From positions 501,245,001-501,309,000 of the forward strand of contig CM057453.1 of NCBI GenBank assembly GCA_016271365.2: a stretch of 64,000 bases of DNA. The letters run 5' to 3'. The DNA comes from Neoceratodus forsteri (lineage: Eukaryota > Chordata > Ceratodontiformes > Ceratodontidae). Positions within the stretch are counted from its first letter, which is position 1. The number at the start of each line of letters is the position of its first letter. The position numbers and the translations under genes are program-made. The notes under the pieces were generated by a model. That model was not told where the DNA came from. It was given only the letters and a program-made list of their open reading frames with translations, and ran no database searches. Below, piece after piece: positions 20,908-31,889 of this stretch.

Positions 20908-22595
20908 TTTATTTATTGAATTTTGATGACCGGGTAGGCCCACTGAGCCCTGAAGGTCCCTTTTTCAGGGGCGACCCGGGAGACAGAAACAATACAATAC
21001 AGTCAGGCAGTACAGGGTGCAGAGAAAGTAGAAATGAAATTCAAGGTTACAATAAAGGTAATATTTCAACATATTGAACATAAGTGCAACAATTGAGGGA
21101 GTTGAGGCATGCTTTTGGAATCCTTTCGAGTGAGAAAAGGAGAGGGATTGGTGTAGGATGTGGGACTGGGGGTGACTATCCAATACCCTGACAATGGCAC
21201 GAGCTTGCCCCAAGCAAGTGGGACTTGAGCTTTGTGCGAAAGTTTAACAGTGATGGGGCTTCCTGTACTAAAGGTGGGAGAGTGTTCTACAGCTTAGGGG
21301 CAGTGTGAGCAAAGGATTTGCCTCCCATATTAGTCTTGACTCTGGGGACTGCTTGTAGGGACTGACCAGTGGTCCTGAGTATATGAAGATTAGACTTAGG
21401 AATGATTATTCTTGTAAGGCTAGGTGGGGAAGCTGGGTGCTGCAGTTTGTAAGCAAGGCAGTGCAGGGGGTGCTGAAGACGAGCCTCAAAGGAAGGCCAT
21501 TGAAGCTGGGCCAGCGAGATGCAGGGGTGGCTTCTTGGGTGACTCAGTGTCGCAAACCTTGCCACCTTGTTGTACAGGACCTGAAGTCTGTCAACCTCAT
21601 GCTTTGACATACCCTGAGTTACAGGGGCAGCATACGTTAATGTAGGAAGGAGGACACTGGAGGCAATTGCTCGACTTGCCTCTGGGAAAAGTTGTGTTTT
21701 TAGCTGGTACAAGGTGCCAAGTTCGCCGTGGATAGACCTAGTTACCTGGTCTACGTGGGACTTAAAGGTGAGACCTTGGTGGATAGTTAGCTCAAGGTAT
21801 TTTATGTTGTCTACAATGTCTATACCCTTTCCAGCAAGGAAAGTTAGTTGTAAGGCATTGGTCCAGTCCTGGCCGAGGGATCTAGAGCCAAACAGCAAGG
21901 CTTTTGTTTTTGCTGCATTGAGGACCATTCTGTTAGATGTAAGCCAGGCCTCAAGTGTATTTAGGTCCCCTTGGAAGAGAGGGCCCAGGTCCTGGAGGGT
22001 AGACATGGACCAGTAGATGACTGTATCATCAGCAAATTGAACAACTGAGCTATCCCCGCAGTGATGGTTGAGGTCATTTGTGAAGAGAGAGAACAGGAGG
22101 GGGCTAAGAATTGAACCCTGAGGCACCCTTTCCTAGATGGGAAGAGGGTCAGATAGCTCTCCCTTCCAAATGACCTTCTGGGACTGGCCTGATAAGTAGC
22201 TCTTGAACCAGTTTAGGGCCTGGACATCAAGACCTATGCCATAAAGCTTAGTTGGAAGAAGGCTGTGGTCCACAAGGTCAAACACCTTGGACAGATCTAT
22301 AAAGATTGCACCTGTTGACGTGCCTACGTCCAATGCCCTGAATACGTCCACTGTGAGATTGATGAGTGCCATATCTGTCCCATGGTTTGCTCAAAAGCCA
22401 TGCTGTGAGGGGGCTAGGAGTTGGTGGAGCTCAAGGTAGTCTCTCAGTAGCCCGTACACTAGCCTTTCTTGCAGTTTAGCAAGGGTACATAGCAGGGAGA
22501 TGGGCCTATAATTGCCAGTTTGTTCACGCGAGCCACCCTTGTGAATGGGGACCACATTGGCCACCTTCCACTGGTACGGAACGTAACCTTCAAGT
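20908..22595 (-). mobile_element. L2-d: L2-like LINE, RT to 3' end
   Basis: 5'-truncated near 22,595. RT motifs in order: 'NYRPISLLCTLAKLQERLVY', 'IFIDLSKVFDLVDHSLLPTK', 'VPQGSILSPLLFSLFTN' (just after a frame change near 22,130) and 'VQFADDTVIYW' (catalytic FADD). The thumb follows and 280 codons stay open from 22,126 to 21,287. Its C-terminus has 'GMSKHEVDRLQVLYNKVARF'. On the minus strand the 3' end has CCCGGGTCGCCCCTGAAAAA and an AATAAATAAATAAA tail, matching L2-b and L2-e. It lies inside the 3' UTR of LINE C. Confidence 0.85.
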
Positions 22596-23225
22596 AGTAA
22601 TTAATCTATAACACAAAAAAAAAGATATATTGGGTCTAATAACAAACTGTTGTGTGCTCTCTTCTAGGTTCCCAACTATCCCTAATAGCATATCTCTCAA
22701 GTAATTGATTATATAAAGAACAAGTAGTAAAATTATAAACTCAGTTGTGTTGGTCTGACATGTAATTACTATACCCTGTATGTCATTTAATAAAAGTGGC
22801 TTATAATCCAGCCTTGGTCTCGGTCTATTTGTGTATATAGTCTTGGGACTTACATGGAATAACCTTAGTACCACTGGTGCTCAAGTATGTGGTGGTTGTG
22901 GATCTAAAGCCTCATATGATTCCCAACGTGTCCGTCTATTTGTAAAATAGGGAATACGCTGGTGTAGTGAAAATGTTATCCTTTCATAGGTTTTAATTAT
23001 GTCAACTAGATTGTTCCACTCATCTGCCATTGGAGGGGAGGGGCATAGCCATCTCTTGGTGATGCCCTTACATGCTGCTGTCATTAGAATGTTCCAAAGG
23101 TATTTGGCCTCTTTCCCTTTTACCTCAGTGGGGTGTAGCCACAGTATCAGGTGTTCTGGTCTGGGAGTGGTAGATAGGGTGAATATATTACAACAGCTTA
23201 ATCTGGTTCAAGGTCAGTTGGCATT
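22596..23225 (-). pseudogene. LINE C, ORF2 C-terminus and 3' UTR
   Basis: Open stretch on the minus strand at 23,084-22,881 with 'KRWLCPSPPMADEWNNLVDI', which resembles the end of L1-type ORF2 proteins ('xxWxxxxxPTxxxWxxxxxxL'). Below about 22,880 it is AT-rich and non-coding. Confidence 0.6.
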
Positions 23226-23316
23226 CATCTGTATCCCCCTCCCCCGGGTCGTGCCTGAAAATAAGCAGGATTTGTCTAGTGCACTTACCCGGTCAACAAA
23301 AGCTAAATAAATAAAT
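23226..23316 (+). mobile_element. L2 3'-tail fragment
   Basis: CCCCGGGTCGTGCCTGAAAA, then CAGGATTTGTCTAGTGCACT, TACCCGGTCAACAAAAGC and TAAATAAATAAAT. It matches the last 90 bp of L2-b. A very short 5'-truncated copy inserted in LINE C. Confidence 0.8.
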
Positions 23317-23645
23317 ATTCATCAAATGGCACTGGATCTCTTCCCAGTATCTCCCCAGGGAGGGACAAAGCCAGAATATATGTGCTTGAGAGGCTATGAT
23401 GGTTCCGCAATCCCTCCAGCAAGAAGATGGTATCTCAGGATTCCACATAGCTATCACTGCCGGGACTCTGAAATAACGAATTCTAAATTTCCAGGTGAAT
23501 TCTCGCCAACCTGAGAGGAGGTTGTCAGCCATGTGTTCCTCCAAACCCTAGAACACATATTTCCATCTATCCCAACTCCCAGATCCAGCTCCCATTTTAG
23601 GGTATCCCATGATATTAACGCTGGGGAATGGGTGCCTACAATAAC
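23317..23645 (-). pseudogene. LINE C, ORF2 C-terminal Cys/His-like region
   Basis: Minus-strand reading gives 'LKWELDLGVGIDG' and 'RVWRNTWL', then after a frame change 'CWRDCGTIIASQAHIFWLCP'. This is the L1 ORF2 C-terminal pattern (C-x3-C ... H-x3-W-x-C-P). It is broken by one frameshift near 23,540. Confidence 0.75.
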
Positions 23646-24095
23646 GTTGACTTACTCCCGGCGATTTCAGGGATGGCTACAGGAGGTAGGTGGCCATATG
23701 GGGGTGGGTGAATATAATAAGAGATGTCGCTATACATGCATGCGTGGGGAGGCGGGCAAGCACAGCGAGGGATGGGAGGGTATGTGAGGGGTGGTGCTGT
23801 GGTGGGTTGCCGAGCCGACCCTGTAGCATGGTGGGTGGGTTCATGGCGTTGGTTGGCAGGGTACTGGGTTCAGGTCTGGGTGCTGCTGCATTTTTGTTGC
23901 ACCTGGCTCAAACCTTTTTTTTTAAATATTCTCACCCCCCCCAACATGCACCCCTGTGGAGTTGAGAATCTTTAAGTAGGGGGGTGCAGGGAGGGCGCAG
24001 CCCCCCACATAAAACATTACAAAACTAAGTCCCTGGTGCCCTTTTGCTGTGCACTGGGGTGTCAGAGTGCCAAAAATTTATTTTGGCACTCTTGA
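23646..24095. other. Unidentified insertion in LINE C ending in a strong hairpin
   Basis: GC-skewed and non-coding, with poly-T and poly-C runs (23,912-23,942). It ends with GAGTGCCAAAA-loop-TTTTGGCACTC (about 24,065-24,091), then TTGACTTCTAG. It interrupts the ORF2 frame of LINE C. A terminal hairpin followed by CTAG recalls a Helitron 3' end, but I could not find a matching 5' end. Confidence 0.4.
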
Positions 24096-24098
24096 CTT

Positions 24099-26039
24099 CT
24101 AGATAATGGTGATTGTCTTTAGGCTTTCGCCGTTATCACATAGAACCCATTTTAGTCTGATTTGGTCAGTTGAGTACTGCCATTCTGCAATATAATTTTT
24201 GTATATTATGGATATTGCTTTTTCTCCAAATTTTGAGTACCACACCGGTTCAAAAGCATGTGGATGGGGGGAGCCTAGGGCTTTTATTAATGAGGTTCTT
24301 ATTTGCCGGTTAATATACTCTTTTATTTGATAGTAATGTAAAAGGTCTTTCTGAGTCCATGAAAATTTTGCTTGAGCCTCCTTGAATGAGATAACCCTAT
24401 CACCTTTAAGGAGTTGCCATGGGGTGCAGCATCCCTTAGCCTCTTGTACTGAGTACCAAGGGTCCTTATGCGCTGGTATATATTCCAAGCTCATTGACCA
24501 CCAGTGGTATTTCTATAAATATACTCTGGTTAAGCTTTTAGCAAAGCCCCTCCTACAACCCTCCAACACCATTTGAGTGCCTGAGTACAGTGGGACGTCC
24601 CAGTGTTTTGTGTGAGTTAAGGAGAAACATTGAGTCTGCAGAGGTGGATATAAGGGTGTGGCCAGATCAATGGTCTTCCAATGGGCTTTATAGTCAGAGT
24701 GCTGTAATAATAATGCTACTGTCACTTGTGAGGCTAGCCAGTATCCCTGGAGGCAGGGCAGACTGAAACCTCCTCTATCTTTTAGTAGGACAAGGGTATA
24801 TTTCCTAATCTTTTGTTTCCTAGAAAGCCACACATATTTTAGGAGGGTTCGTTGCCAAGCCTCCAATTGCCTGGGAGGAATTTTACAAGGTACACATTGG
24901 AATAGAAATAAAAATCTAGGTAAAACATTAATTTTCAATGCCTGAATCCTGGAGCGTAATGATAAAGGGAGCAAAGTCCATCTCTATATAGCTGAATTTA
25001 ACTGTTTTATTAATATTAAGGGGGTATAATTTAACTGAAACAGCTGAGAAGTTCTTGTGGATAACTTCACTCCTAAATATCTCATGTGTGGTAGATCTCA
25101 ATGCATATCGTAAGAGCATTGGAGTGTTAAGGAAGGTTGGAAATTAAATTTTAAGACTTCGGTCTTGGCCATATTTAAGGTATAGCCTGACAATTCTGAG
25201 AATCTGTCAAGATGGGAGAACAGTTTCGGTAAGGATTTTTCTGGGTCCATAAGAAATAGTAAAATATCATCCGCATAAAGGGCTAATTTTTGATGAAATC
25301 CACCAAGTTGGACCCCTAATATATTCTGGTTCTCTCTGATTCCTTGGGCGAGTGGTTCCAGATAAAAGGCGAATAGTAATGGGGACATAGAGCAGCCCTG
25401 CCACGTGCCTCTGTTTAATAAAAAGTGGGACGAGACATGCCCATTCGCTCGAACAAATCCTTTAGGTGTCTTATATAATTTAAATATGTGTAATAAACTG
25501 TGCAGGGAATCCAAATCTGGTAAGTACAGGTTTTATAAAAGTCCACAAGACTTTATCGAAAGCTTTTTTGGTGTCTAAACTAAGTAGGACCGCTGGTTGG
25601 GGAGTAGTTTGTAAGGAGTCTATTATGTGTATCATTCACCGGAGAGTATCTTGGGCCTGATGGGCAGGTATAAATCCCACCTGATCTAAGTGGATGAGTT
25701 GGGGGAGTATCTGTTGTAATCTTCGGGCAAGAACAGACATAAATAATTTATAGTTGGTGTTAAGTATAGAGATGGGGCGATAAGAGGAACACAGGGCAGG
25801 ATTTTTCCCAGATTTTGGAAGAACTGAAATAATAGCTTGGGACCAAGACTCGGGAACTTCACCTTTCGGTGAAAGGGCCTCATTAAAGATGCGGAGTAAT
25901 ACTCGGGAGAGATGTTCCTTTAAATGTTTGTAGAATTCTCCCGGGTACCCGTCTGTGCCCAGAAATTTTCCACTTTTAAGTTTGGAAAGTTCAGCTAGCA
26001 ATTCTTCCGTTAGTTTAGGCGCTATGAGTTTGGTACTTA
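24099..26039 (-). pseudogene. LINE C ORF2, reverse transcriptase
   Basis: L1-clade RT on the minus strand. It starts 'LAELSKLKSGKFLGTDGYPG' (family K-S/N-G-K-x-P-G-x-D-G), then 'NPALCSSYRPISILNTNYK', 'QVGFIPAHQAQDTLR', a frame change, 'GTWQGCSMSPLLFAFYLEPL' and 'LALYADDILLF' (catalytic YADD at 25,277-25,266). The thumb has 'MAKTEVLKFNF'. A further block 24,974-24,513 ('RIQALKINVLPRFLFLFQ', 'PPRQLEAWQ') and a last open block 24,494-24,099 complete the region. The insertion-truncated start means the endonuclease is absent. Frame changes lie near 25,630, 25,520, 25,000 and 24,510. Confidence 0.85.
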
Positions 26040-26056
26040 GGTCTTTCTGTAGTCTC
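26040..26056. repeat. 17-bp target-site duplication of LINE C, right copy
   Basis: GGTCTTTCTGTAGTCTC, identical to 20,630-20,646. Confidence 0.85.
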
Positions 26057-27592
26057 AACTCTTTGTTTTACCGAGTGCAAGATGTCAAAAGTATTTACAC
26101 CTTCATTTTTGAAGAGAATGGTGATGGTTTTCCATGTTGACTTTGTGAGAGGAATAACTATAAATGGGGTCCACACAGGTGAATTTTTTACCATATGGTA
26201 TTTAAGCCAGAATAAGTCGAGTAACATTGGGGTTCTGAAACTAACATCAAACTGTGTATCCCTCGATGTATGTATTAATGCAGAAACTCCTGTGGCAGTG
26301 AATTGCATTGTTTCTTTAAGCAGCTTTCTTGCCACACAGGCTCTGTCCAGGGGGTGGAGGTTCTTCAAGCCCTCCTCTTTGCTTCAACCTGACCACATTT
26401 TTCCTCTTAGCAGGTTCTCCCAGATTTGAAAATAAATCAGACAGTTTGAAAGTCCTAGGTGGGTTTACCATTTTATTTTGTTTCTCTGAGTTTGTTGATG
26501 ACTTATCTTCATGATTAGGTGCATTATTTTGGGGAAGTGGAGTGGTATGGGAGAACTAAGTTGTTGTAAAGGATTGTGTTCATCAATTATTTCAGCCCAG
26601 GATGTCATGGGAGTTTCATTCTTATGTGGTTCTTCATTATCTTTATGAAGTGCTCCTTTGCTTTTGACTTCTGAGGGAACCCAGGGTAAGTTCTGTGTTG
26701 CCCTTGGTGTAGTTGAGTTGAGGGGAGTGTTTTGTTTACTTCAAAGTCTTTTCCTTTATGAGTTCTTACCTTCTCTTTTTGCATGTGTACATCGTGGGTA
26801 GCGGTGTCAGCTGCAATTTTAATTTTATCGTGTAAGTCTTTGGATGTAAATTTCACCCGCCCACCATTTTCAGTTGCCATAGCGACAGGGCCATCACTAA
26901 CATTTACAGTCTTTTTGTCAGTTTCCATTCTGTAATAGACCAGTTGCAAAACAGGAGAGGTTTTACCTTGTAGAAGAGATGCTTCTCTGGCAGACTTCTG
27001 TATTTCTTTAGCTGTCAGGGTCAAGTCCGATATCCAGGTTTGTCCGCCAGCCACTTGTTTCCACCCTGTAGCTTGCAGAGTGGGTTCATGTGTCCAAGGC
27101 TGTTGTACCTCAGCTGGCAAAAGTACGTGTCCTGGAGATGTGGCATTTTCATTCTGTCCTATGTAAACGTCCTCTAGAGTAGTTGGTATGCTGCTTTCTG
27201 CTGTCTCCAAACTTTGCAAAGCTTCTTCTTCAACAGTCAAGAGTTTAAGAAGGCTATCTCTGTGTTGTTTGATTTCAAGGAGTCTAGCGGCTGCTACATT
27301 TTCTTGGTTTCTAGTGGTAGCTCTTAAAGTGTCTTCCGAAGTGCTTATCTTCATAAGTGCTTCATCCGTTTTTGCAGGAATTGCAGTATTTCTGGGTTCG
27401 TTGCAGTTGTTCCTTCTGATAACATGTTTGTTATTAATTTATTTCTTGATCAGAATTTTCTGGTACTTCCATTTCTTGATCAGCAGTTTCAAGTGCTGCT
27501 GTAGTGTTGCTAAAATCCATTATTACATCCTGATAGTCTGAGTCCAAAACTTCGTCTCCAGCTCCTCCACACCTTGCTCCTTGGTTGGCCAT
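26057..27592 (-). pseudogene. Tx1-B LINE ORF1, N-terminal and middle part
   Basis: Starts at ATG 27,592 ('MANQGARCGGAGDEVLDSD'), about 50 bp from the LINE's 5' end, with an acidic leader. An open block of 250 codons (27,354-26,605) includes a helical 'LLEIKQHRDSLLKLLTVEEE' stretch. After a frame change a second block (26,368-26,057) carries the RNA-binding-like region 'FIVIPLTKSTWKTITILFKN' and 'EGVNTFDILHSVK'. The same region in Tx1-A reads 'LVIPITKPTIKTATIQFHN'. The zinc knuckles follow across LINE C at 20.6 kb. It is inactive through frameshifts and interruption. Confidence 0.75.
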
Positions 27593-27650
27593 CTTGCCAA
27601 CCAAAATGAGAGCAAGGGTTCCCCCTACTGCAAGAGCAGGGACATTTTTT

Positions 27651-28080
27651 TATTGTAATCTTAAAAGCATAACATCATCGAAATAAAAAAAAAAACAACT
27701 AAATACTGACCTCGTTCACTTCACATCACAATAAATATTTACAGTTGAAAGATCATAAATTAATCAATGTCATCTTAATTCATAACCCCTTCCCAAGCAT
27801 CAAAAGGAAACTCAGATTTAAATTTGGAACATTCTAATCCTACCCTCCTTCCCCTCCTCCAGTCCAAAAGAGAAGGGGTATTTATTTATTTATTTTTTAA
27901 CAACTAAGGCAAATCAAGAAACAAAATAAAGGACATGTTTACATCACATGGAAATAATAAAAAAAGAAATACAACCATAGGTCCGGGACAAAAAAATACA
28001 CGTATTAAATCATACCCCTTTCCTATATATCTTGCCCAAAAATCACTAAGGCATCATTACCAAAGAAATTCAGGTTGATA
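27651..28080 (-). other. Tx1-A 3' UTR
   Basis: AT-rich, non-coding, with A-runs at 27,686-27,696 and TATTTATTTATT-type repeats near 27,880. The 5' end of Tx1-B follows at once, so one of these two LINEs landed at the end of the other. Confidence 0.5.
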
Positions 28081-28081
28081 A

Positions 28082-29325
28082 TCAGTCTAGAGAATCCCAA
28101 TATGATTTCCACAATGTGATGTTTAAAGTTGTGAATTCCTCTGTACGGAGTAATTTCAAGTCAGATGTAATCATAGAAACCAATTCAGAGACAGTAACGT
28201 CTTGTTGCTGAAGAACTAACCTACATCTAACTATCCATATCCAATATAAACAGTTTGCCATAACTAGGCACATACTGCTGGCGTGATATTTATTCCACTG
28301 TGTAGGAAAGATCCCAAAATATAGACTATCCATAGATAAGGAAGAAAAAAAAAAACATTTTCCATCTGTCTTTCAATAAATCCCAGAAAAGTAAAATATA
28401 AGGGCATGTAAAATAAAGATGATTCATCATCTCAATCTGTGTTACACAAGACCGTCTAGGGTGATATCTGTCCTTTATTTCTTTCTGTTTTTGATTTCCT
28501 TTGGTGTTAATCTTGCCATGCCCCCCCTAGCCATACAATGTCCCACATATTTTTGCGGTATTCTCACATCTAGCAGTAAAGATTTAATATGTTCCTGATA
28601 ACTCTTTGAAAAATGGGAAAAAGGATGTTCCATAAAGCAACTTTGTAAAATAGCACTGTATAAAAGTTTCCTAGGAAATTGTAACACACTATCATATTTT
28701 ATATCCCATTTTTTAACACTGTCAAAAACACTCTCCCATAGATGTTATAGTCTGGGAGTTTGTTTATTTTTATGTAAAAAAAGACCTGGTATCCATTCCT
28801 GAAGAATCCCTGTTATGGAAATAGCAGTCCAAGTTATCCATAATTGTTTACTGTGTCTCAATACAGGAAGCACATTAGCATATAAAAATATGGGAAAAAA
28901 GAATACTATGGGATTGGGCATGTCCACCCCCTATCTTTAATATCTTTATACAACACATTCTGTTTAATAGGGCTCAACCTACTCTCCCCAAAACAGGAGA
29001 AGAAACACCCTAAAATACTCATCTCGCATAGGAAAAACATAACTAAGGAATAAAAAAATCTGTATCAAAAAAGTTCTGATCATGTAAACATTTTTTGTTT
29101 ACCCAAGCGCCATGAGTTCCACCTATTAACTTTAGCTTTCCCTTTTGCCAAACAGCGTTCCCAATTATACTTGACCATATCACCCGGCCCATAATAAACA
29201 CCCAGAATTTTACATGGTGTAGTGTTTACGGGAATCCCTGCCACTGCTGCTTCACATACCCCTGTAGTCTGTACATTTAAACATTGACATTTATTTATAT
29301 TGATTGCTGTACCTAGAACCTTCAC
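28082..29325 (-). pseudogene. Tx1-A LINE ORF2, RT thumb and C-terminus
   Basis: Starts with the post-catalytic RT block 'VLGTAININKCQCLNV' and 'TTPCKILGVYYGPGDMVKYN' (29,325-29,080), where the phrase 'I-x-x-x-K-C-Q-C-L' equals the family's 'N-x-x-K-S-x-x-L'. Downstream are 'LWITWTAISITGILQEWIPG', 'WDIVWLGGAWQD'-like and finally 'KYHASSMCLVMANCLYWIWI' (28,250). The last 84 codons are open to 28,082. Multiple frame changes. The catalytic YxDD box itself is not visible and is probably lost with the CR1 insertion. Confidence 0.7.
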
Positions 29326-30548
29326 TGGATCAGGGTCAGGGAAGGGCAGTGGACATGGCCTAGCTGGACTTCAGCAAGGCCTTTGACACTGCACCACATA
29401 GAAGGCTATTAAGCAAACTGGGGAATATGGAAGTGGCCAGGACAGTAGTGCAATGGGTAGGTAATTGGCTGGGCGGCAGGATACAGAGGGTGGTGGTAAA
29501 TGACTGTCACCCCACAGAGGGAAGAGTGACCAGTAGGGTACCACAGAAATCAGTGCTGGGACCGGTCCTATTTAACATCTTCATCAGTGACATTGCACAG
29601 GACCTAGAAGGCAGTATTTCCCCATTCGCTGATGATATGAAGCTCCGTAACAGAGTGGACATGTCAGAGGGCGTAGACAGAATGAGGAGGGACCTGCAGA
29701 AGCTTAAAGAATTGTCAAAGGTTTGGCAGTTGAAATTCAATGCAAAGAAGTGCAAAATAATACATATGGGGCACAAAACCCTGGAACAACATATCAGTTG
29801 GGGGGTGAGAATATAGTATGCACCAAGCAGGAAAGGGACCTTGGGGTTATCATCTCTGATTACCCCAAGGTAGGGAAACAGTGTGACAAGGTAGCAGGTA
29901 AAGAAATTGGATGCTGGGATGCATAGTCGGGGCATCACCAGCAGGAAAAGGGAGGTCATAATTCCATTATACAAGACACTAGTGAGGCCCCACCTGGAGT
30001 ACAATGTACAGTTCTGGAGACCTTACCTATGTACGGACATAGACAGGGTAGAAAAGGTTCAGAGGAGGGCAACAAAGATGGTACAGGGGTTGCATCACAA
30101 GTCCTATGAGGACAGGTTGATGGACTTGAATATGTACTCCCTGGAGGAGAGGAGGGGGAGAGAGGGGATATGATAGAGACATACAAGTACCTTACTGGGA
30201 GGAACAGGGTGCAGGAATACATTATTTTCCAGCGAAAAAGATGTTCCAGGACTAGAAGGCATGGGATGAAGTTGGAGGGAGGGCAATTCAGAGGAAACAT
30301 GAGGAAGAATTTCTTCACAGAACAGGTGGTGGACAACTGGAACACCCTGCCAGAGGAAGTGGTGGGAGCTGAAACAATCACGGGATTTAAGAATGCATGG
30401 AATAGACATAAGGGAATTCTGGAGGTCAGGGTAAGGGGCAACAGACTTCTAGGAAAATATAAAGTGAACTTACAAGCTCAAATGGGCAGACTGGGTGGGC
30501 CACAGGCCTTTATCTGCTGACAATGTCTATGTATCTATGTATCTATGT
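29326..30548 (+). mobile_element. CR1-like LINE, RT to 3' end, inserted in Tx1-A
   Basis: 5'-truncated. RT motifs: 'LDFSKAFDTAPHRRLLSKLG' (about 29,370), 'VVQWVGNWLGGRIQRVVVND', 'SRVPQKSVLGPVLFNIFISD', 'ISPFADDMKLRNRV' (catalytic FADD near 29,620), then 'LKFNAKKCKIIHMG', '[17 protein letters not shown]', '[14 protein letters not shown]' and '[13 protein letters not shown]'. The 3' end has AATGGGCAGACTGGGTGGGC and a (TATCTATG)n tail at 30,520-30,548. The 129-codon block from 29,427 is open; two later frameshifts kill it. Confidence 0.9.
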
Positions 30549-30699
30549 AATGCCCATAACAAAGTGCAAGCTATCTGTGCTGACTGTCTATAATCAATAA
30601 ACATAAGCCGACTGCATATGCAATCATTTTCAATTCAGGTGTGTCCCTGTAACTTATTCATTTAATCTGTGGTGAAGCATGTAGGAATCAGATAATTGG

Positions 30700-31395
30700 G
30701 TCCAAAAAAAAAGGCTATAGAGCCACAAATAATCATGCAACACCTGATCAAAGGCTTTGGATTGGTCAAGACTGACCACATAAGCCTGGAGTTTGGCCTG
30801 ATCTCCTGTAGCCATAATTTCTCTTAGTAAGAATGAGACAGCTGTAATTCTTCTACCAGGTATAGAACAAAATTGAGTGGGATGTATTAAGTAATCTAAG
30901 AACTTAGCCAGTTACAAGGCAATTTGGCAAAAATCTTACAATCAATATTCAATAGAGTGATCAGGCGCCAGTTGTGAATGTCTGACTTTTGTCCAGATTT
31001 AAATAAAAAAAATCATAAGACCTTCATACATTTGTTCAGGCAGTCTATCTTCTTCTAAAAAATAATTATATACTGTAATTAATTCTGAAGGCGTAGGTTC
31101 CTACAATAGTTTATACAATTCACTGGGGAGGTCATCTGAACCCGGATATATATTTTTTTTGCAAAGAATGTATCACAGTTTCTAGCTCCTGGACTGAGAA
31201 ATGAGATGTCAAGGGTAGAGCTTGTGCCTTACTTAATTTTGGCAGGGCTGCCGCCTGAACCACATCAGCCATAAAATCTGATTCTGGAATGGGAGACCCA
31301 AATGTCTCTTTCACAAAAGCTTCTAGGATAGTCATAATCCCCTTATAATAACTGGGGAGCATTTTCTCCCATAGGGAAACCCAGTTATAATTCAT
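30700..31395 (-). pseudogene. Tx1-A LINE ORF2, RT entry
   Basis: Open on the minus strand 31,395-31,132 ('ALPLTSHFSVQELETVIHSL', the usual lead into K-x-x-G-x-D-G). Then in broken frames come 'FRSDDLPSELYKLL', 'IPGRRITAVSFLLREIMATG' and 'AYVVSLDQSKAFDQVLHDYL' (about 30,770), the RT palm motif with its first catalytic aspartate. The rest of the palm is absent on the far side of the CR1. It is inactive. Confidence 0.7.
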
Positions 31396-31419
31396 CGTTA
31401 TAACCTGCAGGTTATAACG
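31396..31419. repeat. Perfect 24-bp palindrome
   Basis: The half-site CGTTATAACCTG is followed directly by its exact reverse complement. It marks the left edge of the 31.4-31.88 kb insertion in Tx1-A. Confidence 0.85.
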
Positions 31420-31880
31420 GTGAACACGCGCCGGGTTTCCCTCACTCCACGCATGCGCCTGCCTCTGCTGTTGCCTCCTACAGCGGCATACACATGGCTG
31501 TCACCATCACTTGGTGTTGGCGGTAAGTGGATTTAAAAAAAAAAAAGAAACCTTTCTTCACATTGTTTGACTTTTCCTCTTGGCTGGCAACGAAAAAGAA
31601 AATGTTTCAGCAGCTGCAGTGCTCTGCCGCCAACAGCGTTTCATCCTGAGTCCCAACCGGACCATGTGGTTATTTTATTTTATATAATTGCTGTGGCAAG
31701 AAAATGCTCCCTAGCAATTATATAATATAAAACATGGGGTGGTGTGTTTAACTCGCGATTTTACACACACGGAGTTGGATGCTTAAATAAACCCCTTGAG
31801 CTTTGGTCTCGGGGTTTATGTAGCATCCAACACCTCAGGGTATGTGTAAAATCTCGTTAAACACACCACCCCATGCATTA
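31396..31880. mobile_element. Foldback-type insertion in Tx1-A with two large hairpins
   Basis: Contains the 24-bp palindrome on the left, then a hairpin (ATATAATTGC ... GCAATTATAT, about 31,681-31,722). Last is a long near-perfect inverted repeat at 31,733-31,877. Its arms begin CATGGGGTGGTGTGTTTAAC and meet near 31,805 in AAACCCCTTGAG / CTTTGGTCTCGGGGTTT. No ORF. It splits the Tx1-A ORF2 frame between 'LYRR'-type linker codons and the RT entry. The family is unknown; the overall form is that of a foldback/MITE. Confidence 0.6.
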
Positions 31881-31889
31881 TTCTAAATA

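Larger units (their letters stand above)
20647..26039 (-). mobile_element. LINE C: 5'-truncated L1-like LINE inserted in Tx1-B ORF1
   Basis: Bounded by the 17-bp duplication. It starts inside the RT at 26,039 and ends on the minus strand with an AATAAA-containing, A-rich tail near 20,650. Carried inside it are L2-d (20,908-22,595), an L2 tail fragment (about 23,226-23,316) and an unidentified block (23,650-24,095). The domain order and the L1-like C-terminal motifs separate it from the CR1 and L2 elements here. Confidence 0.8.
6050..27650 (-). mobile_element. Tx1-B: Tx1-clade LINE dispersed by nested insertions
   Basis: Pieces in order on the minus strand: short 5' leader (27,645-27,593); ORF1 N-terminal part (27,592-26,057); ORF1 zinc-knuckle part (20,646-20,396), joined to the previous piece across a 17-bp duplication; ORF1 end, ORF2 start and endonuclease (15,553-13,886), joined across L2-b; reverse transcriptase (7,626-6,050). 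The joins restore a continuous protein order known for Tx1 LINEs: ORF1 with CCHC knuckles, then ORF2 endonuclease and RT. Inserts are L1-like LINE C, L2-b and the 7.6-13.9 kb block. Its 5' end abuts the 3' end of Tx1-A. Confidence 0.75.
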
